Positions 50,449 to 58,755 of a DNA stretch of 63,590 nucleotides are shown here, in pieces. The stretch is from an uncultured Bacteroidia bacterium (lineage in GTDB: Bacteria; Bacteroidota; Bacteroidia; Bacteroidales; CAJPTX01). The stretch is taken from the NCBI GenBank assembly GCA_947252645.1, contig CAMXWF010000017.1, positions 1 to 63,590 of the forward strand, given 5' to 3'. The notes beneath the pieces were generated by a model. That model was given only the letters and a program-made list of their open reading frames with translations, had not been told where the DNA came from and did no database searches. Both the position numbers and the translations under genes were made by a program. The stretch's first letter is position 1, and each line of letters opens with the position of its first letter.

Positions 50449-51640
50449 CTCTACTCGTTATTTTCCCATTCGCATCAATCACCAGCCGTCCCTCGGGGAT
50501 GTCGTGTGCGGTAAGGCTACGTAGATAGGAGATCACCTCGCCTCGACTCTCGGGAGAGAGGCCCCCCGGGGGCACCTGTCGGAAGGGGTGGAGCTGGCCG
50601 CAGCGGAAAGCTCCATTCTGGTCTAGCTGCAACTCGAGTAGCACAGCGTAGCCACTAATCCCCGCGAGCGCAAAGTGCCCGTAAGTGCAGAAATTGCCTA
50701 GGCTATAGGCGATGAAACGACCTTTGTAGAGGTCAAAGGCACGGGGTACGTGAGGCCCGTGGCCAATGACTACGTCGGCCCCTGCATCGATAAGCACACG
50801 AGCAATTTGATAGGGGTTGCCTCTGTTCTCGCCGCAGAACTGCTCGGTTTTTCTCGTAATATGGGCAGCGGTGCGTCCCTCGGCTCCCATATGGCAGGAG
50901 GCGATGACGATGTCGCAGACGCTATCGAGTGCTTGGACTGTGCGGCGTAGGCATTCGTAGTCGTTGAGTTGGGCAGTTCCGCTGTTGGGGGCAAAGGCGC
51001 ATAGGCCTACAAGCAGGCCTTGGATAGTGTCGATGTGGGTGCGGCGCGTAGCTAGCCCTGCGTGGGCTATGCCGAGCGAGTCAAGCAGGCGGATAGTGCG
51101 CTGCTGGGCCCGAAGTCCAAAATCACCCACGTGGTTATTGGCCAGGCTCAAGTGCGTGAAGCCGGCCTCTTTCATAGTGCGTGCGTAGCGCGTGGGTACG
51201 CGGAATAGGTAGCACTTCGACATGTCGCGACAGACCTTTGCGGGTTGTCCTCCATCAAGGAAAGCCCCCTCGAGGTTTCCAAAGAGCATGTCAGCCCGTG
51301 CGAAGGCTGGTAGAGCGGGGCCCAAAAGGGCCATGGGGTCATCGTTGGGGGGCAGGGAGGCGATGGATGGGAAATCAGTCCCCAGCATGACATCCCCCAC
51401 GGCCATGAGGATCAAGCCTTTGGGCTGCGGCATGGGGAGCGGCCGTGTTTTGCGCGCGAGGTAATGCTGGAGACTATCGCTGTTTACGAGCAGCTCGGCG
51501 GGGGGTGGGATGGCCTTACGGAACTGGCTGGAATCGTACAACGTTTGTGCCACCAGGGGAGAGAGCCCGAAGTGGCACAAGAGTACGAGGGGAATCCAGA
51601 GGATTATTTGGCGCAAGGACAGCGAGCAGCGGCAAGCCAT
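50408..51640 (-). CDS. CapA family metallophosphatase-fold protein
   Basis: 410 residues. A signal sequence (about 10-32, ending LVAQ) is followed by the PGA_cap/CapA domain (about 76-365): LILMAVGDVMLGTDFPS, THLSLANNHVGDFG, IVIASCHMGAEG and ADVVIGHGPHVPRAFDLYKG, the metal-binding stations of the calcineurin-like fold. CapA proteins take part in poly-gamma-glutamate synthesis in Bacillus; in Bacteroidetes the stand-alone exported form has no proven substrate. It is encoded 19 bases after an M23 endopeptidase gene, pointing to a cell-wall role. Confidence 0.88.
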   Translation of the reverse strand: MACRCSLSLRQIILWIPLVLLCHFGLSPLVAQTLYDSSQFRKAIPPPAELLVNSDSLQHYLARKTRPLPMPQPKGLILMAVGDVMLGTDFPSIASLPPNDDPMALLGPALPAFARADMLFGNLEGAFLDGGQPAKVCRDMSKCYLFRVPTRYARTMKEAGFTHLSLANNHVGDFGLRAQQRTIRLLDSLGIAHAGLATRRTHIDTIQGLLVGLCAFAPNSGTAQLNDYECLRRTVQALDSVCDIVIASCHMGAEGRTAAHITRKTEQFCGENRGNPYQIARVLIDAGADVVIGHGPHVPRAFDLYKGRFIAYSLGNFCTYGHFALAGISGYAVLLELQLDQNGAFRCGQLHPFRQVPPGGLSPESRGEVISYLRSLTAHDIPEGRLVIDANGKITSRDDDKSQTSGATTR

Positions 51641-51659
51641 GGGGCATCAGAGTAAGAGG

Positions 51660-52631
51660 TTAGTCGAGCGTTTGGCCGACTTTGAGGGCATTCTTGGCGA
51701 GCATGGCGAGCTGGAGGGGCGGTAGCTCCTGGAAGAAATAATTGAGTGGGTCAATGGGCTTCCCATCGTAAAGTACCTCGTAGTGGAGGTGTGGGGCCAT
51801 GCTCATGCCCGTAGAGCCCACGGTGGCGATGGTTTCGCCGCGCTTGAGCTTTTGGCCTACGCGCACCGAGACCTGGTTTAGGTGCGCATAGCAGGTTTGG
51901 TAGTGGCCCATGTGATCTATTACCACCATATTGCCGTACCCACGCTGTGTGCAGCGGACCGATTTCACCACGCCGTCAGCTGTGGCCCAGACTGGAGTGT
52001 CCATGGGCGCTGCGAAGTCCACGCCGGTATGCTCTCGAAGTACCTTGTAGAATGGGTGCATGCGCATTCCGAAGGAGGCCACGAACTTAGTCAGCTCGTT
52101 GTTGGCCAAGGGCTGAATGGAGGGGATGCGGTTTGTGGTGCAGGCGGTGTCTTGGACTAGTGCCACGATGGTATCGAAGCGACGGGAGAGCCTTTCCAGG
52201 GAGGATTCGACCTGGAGGAGCAGGGCTGCGGCATCGCTAATCATGGCCTGGGAGCCTTGGGTACGCAGTCGGTCATAGAACTCGGACACGGCGAGCTCGA
52301 GCTCCTGGTCTGGGGTTTTGACGGGCTCTGCCTCAAAAATCATCCGATAGATGTTTTCATCGCGTTGCTCGATCTCCTGCAGGACGGTGTCCACGCGGGC
52401 GTAGCGCCAGGAGAGAGAGTCTAAGAGGAGCTGGAGCTGCCTATTTTCCTGCGCCAGCCTGCGCTCTTGCGGCGTGTAGAAGAAGAGGGAGAAGACCAAA
52501 TAGCTCAAAACCGCCAGGGCAATGCCCGCCAGTAGGTAGCGGCAAAGGAGGGAGACGATGCGACGCCAGCCCCCTCGAGCGATTTTATAGCTTAGCGACT
52601 CTGGGTCGAACCGGTAGGCGCCCTTCCCCAT
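51660..52631 (-). CDS. M23 family metallopeptidase (second of a tandem pair)
   Basis: 323 residues. One N-terminal membrane helix (about 26-50), a coiled-coil stretch (about 53-95), then the M23 domain (about 195-300). The zinc ligands lie in HTGVDFAAPMDTPV and APHLHYEVLYDG, with the GETIATVGSTG strand between. It should cleave peptide crosslinks in peptidoglycan from the periplasmic side of the inner membrane, or regulate such cleavage. It is a paralogue of the gene just upstream (35-base gap) with the same domain order. Confidence 0.92.
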   Translation of the reverse strand: MGKGAYRFDPESLSYKIARGGWRRIVSLLCRYLLAGIALAVLSYLVFSLFFYTPQERRLAQENRQLQLLLDSLSWRYARVDTVLQEIEQRDENIYRMIFEAEPVKTPDQELELAVSEFYDRLRTQGSQAMISDAAALLLQVESSLERLSRRFDTIVALVQDTACTTNRIPSIQPLANNELTKFVASFGMRMHPFYKVLREHTGVDFAAPMDTPVWATADGVVKSVRCTQRGYGNMVVIDHMGHYQTCYAHLNQVSVRVGQKLKRGETIATVGSTGMSMAPHLHYEVLYDGKPIDPLNYFFQELPPLQLAMLAKNALKVGQTLD

Positions 52632-52666
52632 TTCACCCCCGTGGCTCTAGAAAGTACTCTAAATGT

Positions 52667-53629
52667 CTAATCGAGCGCCTGGATTTGCGCATTGGCCAGC
52701 ATTTGCTCGTATTCGGCCTCGTCCATTTCACTGAAGTAGAGAATGGGGTTGACGGGGCGATTGCGCAGCAGCACCTCATAGTGGAGATGCGTTCCGGTGC
52801 TCCGCCCCGTGGAGCCTATCAGCCCCAGCACCTGCCCGCGCTTAACTTTTTGCCCCACCTCTACGATAAGCTTACTCATGTGCGCATAACGGGTCTTATA
52901 GCCGAAGCCGTGGTCAATGACCACTTGCTTTCCATAGCCATTGGCGCGGTATTCAGACTCGAGCACCAGCCCATCGCCCGTGGCGTGGATCGGTGTGCCT
53001 ACAGGCGCCACGAAGTCTAGACCTGAGTGGAGACGCCCCAACTTCGTAAAGGGATCGGTGCGTACACCAAAATAGGACGATATGCGCGCCAACTGCTTGA
53101 CCGAGACTGGCTGCACGGCCGGCACGCTATGCATCATCTGATCCTTCTTGTGGGCTAGGGCCGCCACCTCATCAAAGGATTTGGACTGTACATAGGCCCT
53201 CCAATTCAGGCGATCGAGCGATTCAGCCAGACTTGCCAGGAAGGCTCCATTGCCCATACGGCTGTATTCAGCGTAGTGATCCACGCCTCCCACGCCCCCC
53301 TCCCGGATGGTGCGGGGGATGGTGTCAGCTTCGAAGATCGTGCGGTAGAGGTTATTGTCGCGGGCCTCCACTATCGCCAGCCTCCGCTCTGCGGCGGCAG
53401 CCTGATCCGAGAGCATGGCAAACTGCAGCCGGTAGTCTTGCTGCTTTCGGCGAAGCGCATGAGCACGGGGCGTATCAAAAATCGTGGTGAACACCATCAT
53501 GAGGCAAAGCCCAAGCGCCGCTACGCCCACAAAGGTTGCCGAGCTGCGCAACACTCGGCGTCCAAGGCTTATCTGCCGGACCTCGTAGCGCAACGTATCC
53601 GTGTTGAAGTAATACCGCTTCCTCGCCAT
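52667..53629 (-). CDS. M23 family metallopeptidase (first of a tandem pair)
   Basis: 320 residues. N-terminal membrane helix (about 28-50), coiled coil (about 55-90), M23 domain (about 190-300) with zinc ligands in HSGLDFVAPVGTPIHA and GTHLHYEVLLRN. The N-terminus ARKRYYFNTDTLRYEV resembles GKGAYRFDPESLSYKI in the next gene, so the pair arose by duplication. It has the best promoter of the window and begins the run M23-M23-CapA-MerR. Confidence 0.92.
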   Translation of the reverse strand: MARKRYYFNTDTLRYEVRQISLGRRVLRSSATFVGVAALGLCLMMVFTTIFDTPRAHALRRKQQDYRLQFAMLSDQAAAAERRLAIVEARDNNLYRTIFEADTIPRTIREGGVGGVDHYAEYSRMGNGAFLASLAESLDRLNWRAYVQSKSFDEVAALAHKKDQMMHSVPAVQPVSVKQLARISSYFGVRTDPFTKLGRLHSGLDFVAPVGTPIHATGDGLVLESEYRANGYGKQVVIDHGFGYKTRYAHMSKLIVEVGQKVKRGQVLGLIGSTGRSTGTHLHYEVLLRNRPVNPILYFSEMDEAEYEQMLANAQIQALD

Positions 53630-53702
53630 CTCTAACTTTCAGCCGTTTGTGGTGGTGGATTGTGTAAAGGACGCCCGCACTACGCCCTCGCTCCGATGGA
53701 GG

Positions 53703-53734
53703 CAAAAGTACGACTTTCCCCTCCGTTGGACAAA
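53703..53734 (-). promoter_or_regulatory. promoter of the M23-M23-CapA-MerR unit
   Basis: The -7 box TACTTTTG (53703-53710) lies exactly 20 bases from TTTG (53731-53734), matching both Bacteroidetes elements, 74 bases before the start codon. Confidence 0.75.
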
Positions 53735-53753
53735 TTGCCCATAGTGGGCCTGT

Positions 53754-54098
53754 TCATTGGGGGGTAGCGCGTGTTGCGCCCCCGGCCGTCTTTGCCGTGT
53801 GCGTGGCCCTCGGGTAGCTGCGCTTGGGATTTTTTGGGAACCACCCCTTGGCCACGCGCTGCGTTTGTTTAATCACTTCCCCTATCCCCCACAGGCAGCA
53901 AAAGCCCCACACGGCCAAGATGGCCGCATAGAGCACGTCTTTCACGAGCATGCTCCCTAGGAGCGATGCCAGCCCCACCGCAAGGAAGGCACACCACACC
54001 TTGCGCCCCCAGTAATACTCTCCCCAGATGACCAGCTTATGCGAGAACTCAAATATGCCGATTGTAGCTAGTCCCAAGATGACACCATCGTACAGCAT
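53754..54098 (-). CDS. DUF4491 membrane protein, copy 2
   Basis: 114 residues from MLYDGVILGLATIG. Three hydrophobic segments (about 4-16, 32-52, 55-75) with the family marks IGIFEFSHKLVIWGEYYWGR and the C-terminal RVAKGWFPKNPKR. DUF4491 is a small inner-membrane family of unknown function. It follows a second DUF4491 gene and trkH on the same strand. A long open frame reaches back to 54326 but adds only unconserved residues. Confidence 0.83.
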   Translation of the reverse strand: MLYDGVILGLATIGIFEFSHKLVIWGEYYWGRKVWCAFLAVGLASLLGSMLVKDVLYAAILAVWGFCCLWGIGEVIKQTQRVAKGWFPKNPKRSYPRATHTAKTAGGATRATPQ

Positions 54099-54121
54099 AG
54101 TGTTACCCCAATTAAAACCGC

Positions 54122-54439
54122 CTACTTTGCCGCTTGGCCATAGTAGGCCATGGGTCGTTTTGGATTGCGCTTGGCGCGCCCGAGCCCCACGCGCTGGTGC
54201 TGCATGCGGAGTTCCAAGGCGCACCAGTAGGCCGCGGCGCCACAGGCACCCAAGGATAGCGAGGGTAGCTCGGGCAAGGTCAGGGAGGCCACAAAACAGC
54301 AGAAGGAAAGAAGAATGAAGAGCCACCAGACGCGCTGCCCCAGGTGGTATTCCACCTTGACTACCAGCGGGTGGCAGACCCCCACCAGCAAAAAAACCAT
54401 GGCCCCCACTACGGGACCTTCAACATATAACGACATCAC
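54122..54439 (-). CDS. DUF4491 membrane protein, copy 1
   Basis: 105 residues. Hydrophobic segments at about 8-22, 38-55 and 60-75 with the family layout LLVGVCHPLVVKVEYHLGQR, VWWLFILLSFCCFVASL and the end RAKRNPKR. It overlaps the end of trkH by four bases, so it is translated with it, and the second copy follows after 23 bases. Only about a third of the residues agree between the copies, so the duplication is old. A link to potassium transport is inferred from position only. Confidence 0.8.
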   Translation of the reverse strand: MMSLYVEGPVVGAMVFLLVGVCHPLVVKVEYHLGQRVWWLFILLSFCCFVASLTLPELPSLSLGACGAAAYWCALELRMQHQRVGLGRAKRNPKRPMAYYGQAAK

Positions 54440-55878
54440 CAGTTACGAGTTTGCGCAAAGAGCAGGAGGATTCCAAAGATTTCTAGGCGTCCCAACAGCA
54501 TCACGATAGACAAGGAGAACTTTAGCACAGAGGGTAAGGCAGCTAGGGAGTCCAAGCTGCCAAAAGCTCCGAGGGCTGGACCCACGTTGCCCATGCAGGA
54601 AGCAGATACGGAGAACGAGGTCAGCAAATCGTAGCCAAAAAAGGACATGAAAAGCGTGTGGAGCAGGACGATGGCCGCGTAGGTGACTGCAAAAACAAAG
54701 ACGGAAAAGAGCACATTGCTGTTGATGTTGGAAGTACCCACATGGGGCATCACTACCGCTTGCGGGTGGCGAAGTTTGACCAAGTAGGCACGCAAAGCCG
54801 CCATGAGAACCAAGAGGCGATCGACCTTGAGACCCCCCGATGTAGAACCTGCGCATCCGCCCATGAAAGAGAGGAATAAAAGCAGCAGGAGCGAGGTAGA
54901 TGGCCAAAGGTTGGCGTTGGTCGTGGCAAAGCCCGTAGTGGAGACGTAGGAGATCACCATGAAGAAGCCCTGGCGAAAGCTCATGCCGAGGTTTTCACAG
55001 GAGCCAGAGAAGTAGAGATTGAGCCCAACGAGTAGCCCCACGACACCCACGATGAGTAGCAAGCCCTGGAGTATCGGGTTGCGGAGTACTTGGCGTACGC
55101 CCCCGCGGGCTGCAGTGGACAAGAGGCCCAAGTGGATGCTGCAGATGAGCATGCCAGCCATTAAAATGAGTTCCACGGGGAGGCTATTGTAGGCCAACAC
55201 GCTGGTACTTCGCACGCAGAAACCGCCAGTGGCCGCAGTGGCGAAGGCGAGCGTAAGGGCATCGAAGGCAGGCAGCTGAGCCAGTAGCAGCGCCAGGAAG
55301 ATGAGCAGGGTAATAACCAAGTAGGTGACCGACATCATGCGCAGGTGGGTCATGGTGCGGTAGCGGAAATCGTGCCGCGCCATGCTCGAGAGTTCCGACC
55401 GCGACAGTACCATGCTGGCATGCCCACCGCCAGGCTGCACTAGCAGGAAGAAAATCACCACACCGAGTCCCGAGACCCAATGCGTCAAGGCCCGCCAGAG
55501 TAGTAGGCTGTGCGGCAAGGCCTCCACCTGCGCTACCACCGTGGCACCAGTAGTAGTGTAGCCCGACACAGACTCAAACCACGCCCCCGCCAGGTCAAAA
55601 GGCCCCCCCCAGAGCACATAGGGCATCATACCGAAGAAACAGACCGAGAGCCAAGAAAGCACCACGACCATATACCCCTCCCGCTCGGTAATGTGGCTCT
55701 CGCGGGGCACTAGCACCACCGGGAAAAAACCCATGAGGGCCGTGAGCAGCGCGCTGAGCAGCAGCACTACTTGGGCCCCATCACCTAGGGCCAGCGAATA
55801 GCAGAACACGCAGAGCAGTATGACCGAATTGGCCAGCAAGACACTGCCTGCGTAGCGTAAGACCACGTACCACCTCAC
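54436..55878 (-). CDS. trkH: TrkH family potassium uptake protein
   Basis: 480 residues from a GTG start. About ten membrane helices with all four selectivity-filter loops: SGYTTTGATVV, FATAATGGFCV, SYVSTTGFATT and CMGNVGPALG. It is the ion-conducting membrane subunit for potassium (or sodium-coupled) uptake. It normally needs the cytoplasmic nucleotide-binding subunit TrkA, which is not encoded nearby. Instead, a HAMP-containing membrane protein gene lies directly upstream with a GTGA stop/start overlap, and two DUF4491 genes follow. Confidence 0.95.
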   Translation of the reverse strand: MRWYVVLRYAGSVLLANSVILLCVFCYSLALGDGAQVVLLLSALLTALMGFFPVVLVPRESHITEREGYMVVVLSWLSVCFFGMMPYVLWGGPFDLAGAWFESVSGYTTTGATVVAQVEALPHSLLLWRALTHWVSGLGVVIFFLLVQPGGGHASMVLSRSELSSMARHDFRYRTMTHLRMMSVTYLVITLLIFLALLLAQLPAFDALTLAFATAATGGFCVRSTSVLAYNSLPVELILMAGMLICSIHLGLLSTAARGGVRQVLRNPILQGLLLIVGVVGLLVGLNLYFSGSCENLGMSFRQGFFMVISYVSTTGFATTNANLWPSTSLLLLLFLSFMGGCAGSTSGGLKVDRLLVLMAALRAYLVKLRHPQAVVMPHVGTSNINSNVLFSVFVFAVTYAAIVLLHTLFMSFFGYDLLTSFSVSASCMGNVGPALGAFGSLDSLAALPSVLKFSLSIVMLLGRLEIFGILLLFAQTRNW

Positions 55879-56702
55879 GGATGCTTGGGCTCGGCTTGAA
55901 GTAGCTCGCTACGCCGGATTACCTGCCCCACCGCGCTGTGGAGAGCTGAGAACTCGGCGTTGGCCGGCTGGGGCTTCTCGAGCCAGCGCCCAGTGTGCAG
56001 GTAGTGCTCCAGCGCTTGTCTCAGCGTGCGCTGCGGGCGGAAGTAGAACACGTCGATGAGGTAGGTGTAGAGCAGCGCAAACAGGATGCCAATCGAGAAG
56101 ATGATAATTCCGGGCCTAAGGGCCCGAATTGGGTGCGTGCGCAGCATATGGGTAAAGGAGACGACAGCCCTATCGTTGAGAGAGAGTAGGCTGTCGATAT
56201 TGCGGTTGATCGAGTCGTAGAGTGGCACGCCACGCCTCATGTAGCCCTGCAGGCTCAGCGAGTCACCACGGAAGCTGGTGCGTAGGAGCGCATAGTAGCC
56301 ATCTGAGTAGCTTGCGATTCGGGCCACTCGGTCAGCCTCCCCAGCGTAGGTAAGGTTCGCGCTTGCTTGTTCGAGTGCCCAGCTGAAAGTGGAGTCTAGC
56401 TCGATGAAGCTTTGTGCGTAGCAGCCCCTCGAAGCCTCTTGGGCAAGCTGTAGACGGAAGAAAAGCGACTGCGTTTTCGCCAACGTTGACTGCATTGCAT
56501 GGCTGTAGGTCACGCTGCGGTAGCCATCGCGCAACATCGTGCTCATCTCGAGCGACAGGGATTTAAGCTCGTAGACGGCCAGCACCCCCGAGACAAAGAG
56601 CATGCTCAGCAGCATGAAAAAGCCCAGCAGCAGTTTGCCCTTGGCCCCCAGATGGAAACCTAGTCGTTTTAGGTGTTTCATGGAGTGATTGATGTGTTTC
56701 AT
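55875..56702 (-). CDS. two-helix membrane sensor with HAMP-like end and no output domain
   Basis: 275 residues from MKHINHSMKHLKRLG (Met at 56681 is also possible). Membrane helix 1 (about 22-46), a periplasmic helical sensor part of ~135 residues (SLEMSTMLRDGYRSVTYSHA, FFRLQLAQEASRGCYAQSFI), membrane helix 2 (about 193-215, PGIIIFSIGILFALLYTYLI), then a HAMP-like tail (FYFRPQRTLRQALEHYLHTG, FSALHSAVGQVIRRSELL). It looks like the front half of a sensor kinase or chemoreceptor that stops right after HAMP. The stop overlaps the trkH start (GTGA), so a direct protein-protein role with TrkH is plausible. Confidence 0.72.
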   Translation of the reverse strand: MKHINHSMKHLKRLGFHLGAKGKLLLGFFMLLSMLFVSGVLAVYELKSLSLEMSTMLRDGYRSVTYSHAMQSTLAKTQSLFFRLQLAQEASRGCYAQSFIELDSTFSWALEQASANLTYAGEADRVARIASYSDGYYALLRTSFRGDSLSLQGYMRRGVPLYDSINRNIDSLLSLNDRAVVSFTHMLRTHPIRALRPGIIIFSIGILFALLYTYLIDVFYFRPQRTLRQALEHYLHTGRWLEKPQPANAEFSALHSAVGQVIRRSELLQAEPKHP

Positions 56703-56779
56703 TGCCACTACTTGCGCAGGAAGCTCCGACAGGGAAGCTGGGAGGGACAAGCTTTGACTGGTGCAGGAAGTCTCCCGGC

Positions 56780-57661
56780 CTATTCCACTATCTCGTAGCT
56801 GCTATCCTGGATAGGTTCTCTGAGGCTGCTGAGAATACGCTCCACGAGGATACCCTCACTCATGGGGATGCCGTAGCCGTAGGTAGCACGTACTCCGAGC
56901 GTGGCGAAGTGGACGGCTCGCTCCATGGCCTCTGGGAGGCTATCGTGCTGGAGTAGAGCCCCGAGCAAGACGCTGGCAAAGGCATCGCCAGTCCCCGGGA
57001 AGTCGCCTGGCAGGTAGTGGCAGCGCACGCGCCAGAAACGTCCATCGGCGCGCGAATACCCCAGCACGCTAGTCTGTAGCCCGTTTTGCTCCTCTGGAAC
57101 GCTCGTTACCACCACCATCTGCGGCCCTTGGGCGGCCAGGGTACGTAGCTCTGCTTGCAATTGTTCGAGCGGCACGTAGGGTGTGTAGGGTCTGCCGAGT
57201 AGGAGCGCAAGCTCCGTGAGATTTGGGGTAATGACATCGGCTTTGGCCACGAGTTCTCGCATGGCGCAGACCATGGCCTCCGTCATGGTTTGATAGAGTC
57301 GGCCGTAGTCTCCCAGCACGGGGTCAACAAGCACTAGTGGGGCGTTGGTGCGCTGGCTATCGATGAGTTGGAGGACTATCCGTACCTGCGCATCGGCTCC
57401 CAGAAAACCGCTATAGATGGCATCGAAATCTAGCCCGAGTTGCCGCCAGTGCGCCAGGGTCGATGTCAGGGTGGGGGTCAAGTCTGTAAAGGTAAAGTCG
57501 GGCAGCTGGCTATGGGTGGAGAGGATGGCCGTGGGGAGCGGGCAAACTTGAATGCCCATGGTCGTGAGGATGGGGATAGCTGCCATGAGGCTAGTGTGGC
57601 CATAGCACGATAAATCGTGTATGGCTACACACCGTGGACTAGGACGTTGGGCTAGCTGCAT
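56780..57661 (-). CDS. pdxK: pyridoxal/pyridoxamine kinase
   Basis: 293 residues from MQLAQRPSPRCVAIHD. Ribokinase-like fold with AIHDLSCYGHTSLMAAIPIL at the N-terminus, VLVDPVLGDYGRLYQT, ITPNLTELALLLGRPY and the catalytic/anion-hole motif DFPGTGDAFASVLLGALL. It phosphorylates vitamin B6 forms to pyridoxal phosphate. kpsF ends 13 bases upstream of the start. The symbol pdxY would be equally suitable. Confidence 0.88.
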   Translation of the reverse strand: MQLAQRPSPRCVAIHDLSCYGHTSLMAAIPILTTMGIQVCPLPTAILSTHSQLPDFTFTDLTPTLTSTLAHWRQLGLDFDAIYSGFLGADAQVRIVLQLIDSQRTNAPLVLVDPVLGDYGRLYQTMTEAMVCAMRELVAKADVITPNLTELALLLGRPYTPYVPLEQLQAELRTLAAQGPQMVVVTSVPEEQNGLQTSVLGYSRADGRFWRVRCHYLPGDFPGTGDAFASVLLGALLQHDSLPEAMERAVHFATLGVRATYGYGIPMSEGILVERILSSLREPIQDSSYEIVE

Positions 57662-57674
57662 ACGCTGAGTACTC

Positions 57675-58667
57675 CTAGCCCACCACGCCCTCACGGAGCA
57701 AGTCGTGGATATGCACCATGCCAACATACTGGCCGTTTTCCATGACCAGCAGCTGCGTGATCTTGTTCTTCTCCATCATCTCAAATGCGTTGATGGCCAA
57801 GGCATCCGGGGCGATGATCTTAGGTTTTGAGGACATGATGTCTTGGGCACACGTACCCTCTAGGCTGTGGGTTTTCTGGAGCATACGCCGCAGATCGCCA
57901 TCGGTGATGATGCCGCGCAGAGTACCTTCTGGGCCCAACACGGCCGTAGCCCCTAAGCGATTGGCCGAAATGGAGATGATCACCTTCTCCAGCCCATCCC
58001 CTGGGGCCACGCTGGGGTGAATGGAGCGATCGATAATGTCATCCACTCGCATATAGAGTCGCTTTCCCAAAGCTCCACCCGGGTGGTAGCGGGCAAAATC
58101 CTGTGGGGTGAACCCCCGCAGCTTGAGGAGACAGACGGCCAGCGCATCGCCCATGACCAGCTGGGCGGTAGTGCTGCTTGTAGGGGCCAGGTTGTTGGGG
58201 CAAGCCTCCTGACTCACCGTGGCCTGGAGCACGATGTCAGAATGTTCGGCCAGGTAGCTCTCAACTTGGGAAACCATCCCAATGAGCAGATTGCCCTGCA
58301 GGCGAATGAGCGGCACCAAGACTTTTATCTCAGGGGTCATGCCGCTCTTGGAGAGGCACAGCACCACATCGCCCTTCTGGATGATGCCCAAATCCCCGTG
58401 GATCGCATCGGCTGCGTGCATGAAGACAGCAGGTGTCCCCGTGGAGTTCATGGTGGCCACAATCTTCTGGGCTATCAGGGCACTCTTGCCAATGCCCGTG
58501 ACTATCAAACGCCCTTCCATTTGGAAGAGCACACGCACCGCCCTGGAGAAATGCGAGTCCACCTGCTCCGCCAGCCCGCGAACAGCATCGCTCTCCTGGA
58601 GTATCACATGGCGTCCAATAGCCTCTAGCTCCTGCTCGCTGAGCGTAATCTCACGCATCGCTTTCAT
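57675..58667 (-). CDS. kpsF: D-arabinose 5-phosphate isomerase (KpsF/GutQ/KdsD type)
   Basis: 330 residues from MKAMREITLSEQELEA (Met at 58658 equally possible). The SIS domain (about 45-180) has RLIVTGIGKSALIAQKIVAT, VLCLSKSGMTPEIK and ACPNNLAPTSSTTAQLVMGD. Two CBS domains follow (about 210-325: SVAPGDGLEKVIISISANRL and IIAPDALAINAFEMMEKNKI). It makes arabinose 5-phosphate from ribulose 5-phosphate for Kdo in LPS. The promoter at 58701-58708 excludes the longer start at 58703. Confidence 0.93.
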   Translation of the reverse strand: MKAMREITLSEQELEAIGRHVILQESDAVRGLAEQVDSHFSRAVRVLFQMEGRLIVTGIGKSALIAQKIVATMNSTGTPAVFMHAADAIHGDLGIIQKGDVVLCLSKSGMTPEIKVLVPLIRLQGNLLIGMVSQVESYLAEHSDIVLQATVSQEACPNNLAPTSSTTAQLVMGDALAVCLLKLRGFTPQDFARYHPGGALGKRLYMRVDDIIDRSIHPSVAPGDGLEKVIISISANRLGATAVLGPEGTLRGIITDGDLRRMLQKTHSLEGTCAQDIMSSKPKIIAPDALAINAFEMMEKNKITQLLVMENGQYVGMVHIHDLLREGVVG

Positions 58668-58700
58668 CGCATACCAACTTGATTGCGCATCCCCGCGGCG

Positions 58701-58708
58701 CAAAGTTA
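58701..58708 (-). promoter_or_regulatory. -7 promoter box (TAACTTTG) of kpsF-pdxK
   Basis: Exact TAnnTTTG match 33 bases before the chosen kpsF start. It overlaps the alternative start codon, which is therefore unlikely. Confidence 0.6.
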
Positions 58709-58755
58709 ACCTTCTTCGGTTGTATAGCGACTATAACCCCATGCGATGCCCGCGG

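Noticed and set aside
53711..54326. Long 190-residue version of the second DUF4491 protein
   Set aside because: The extra 76 residues lie over the other DUF4491 gene and are not of the family.
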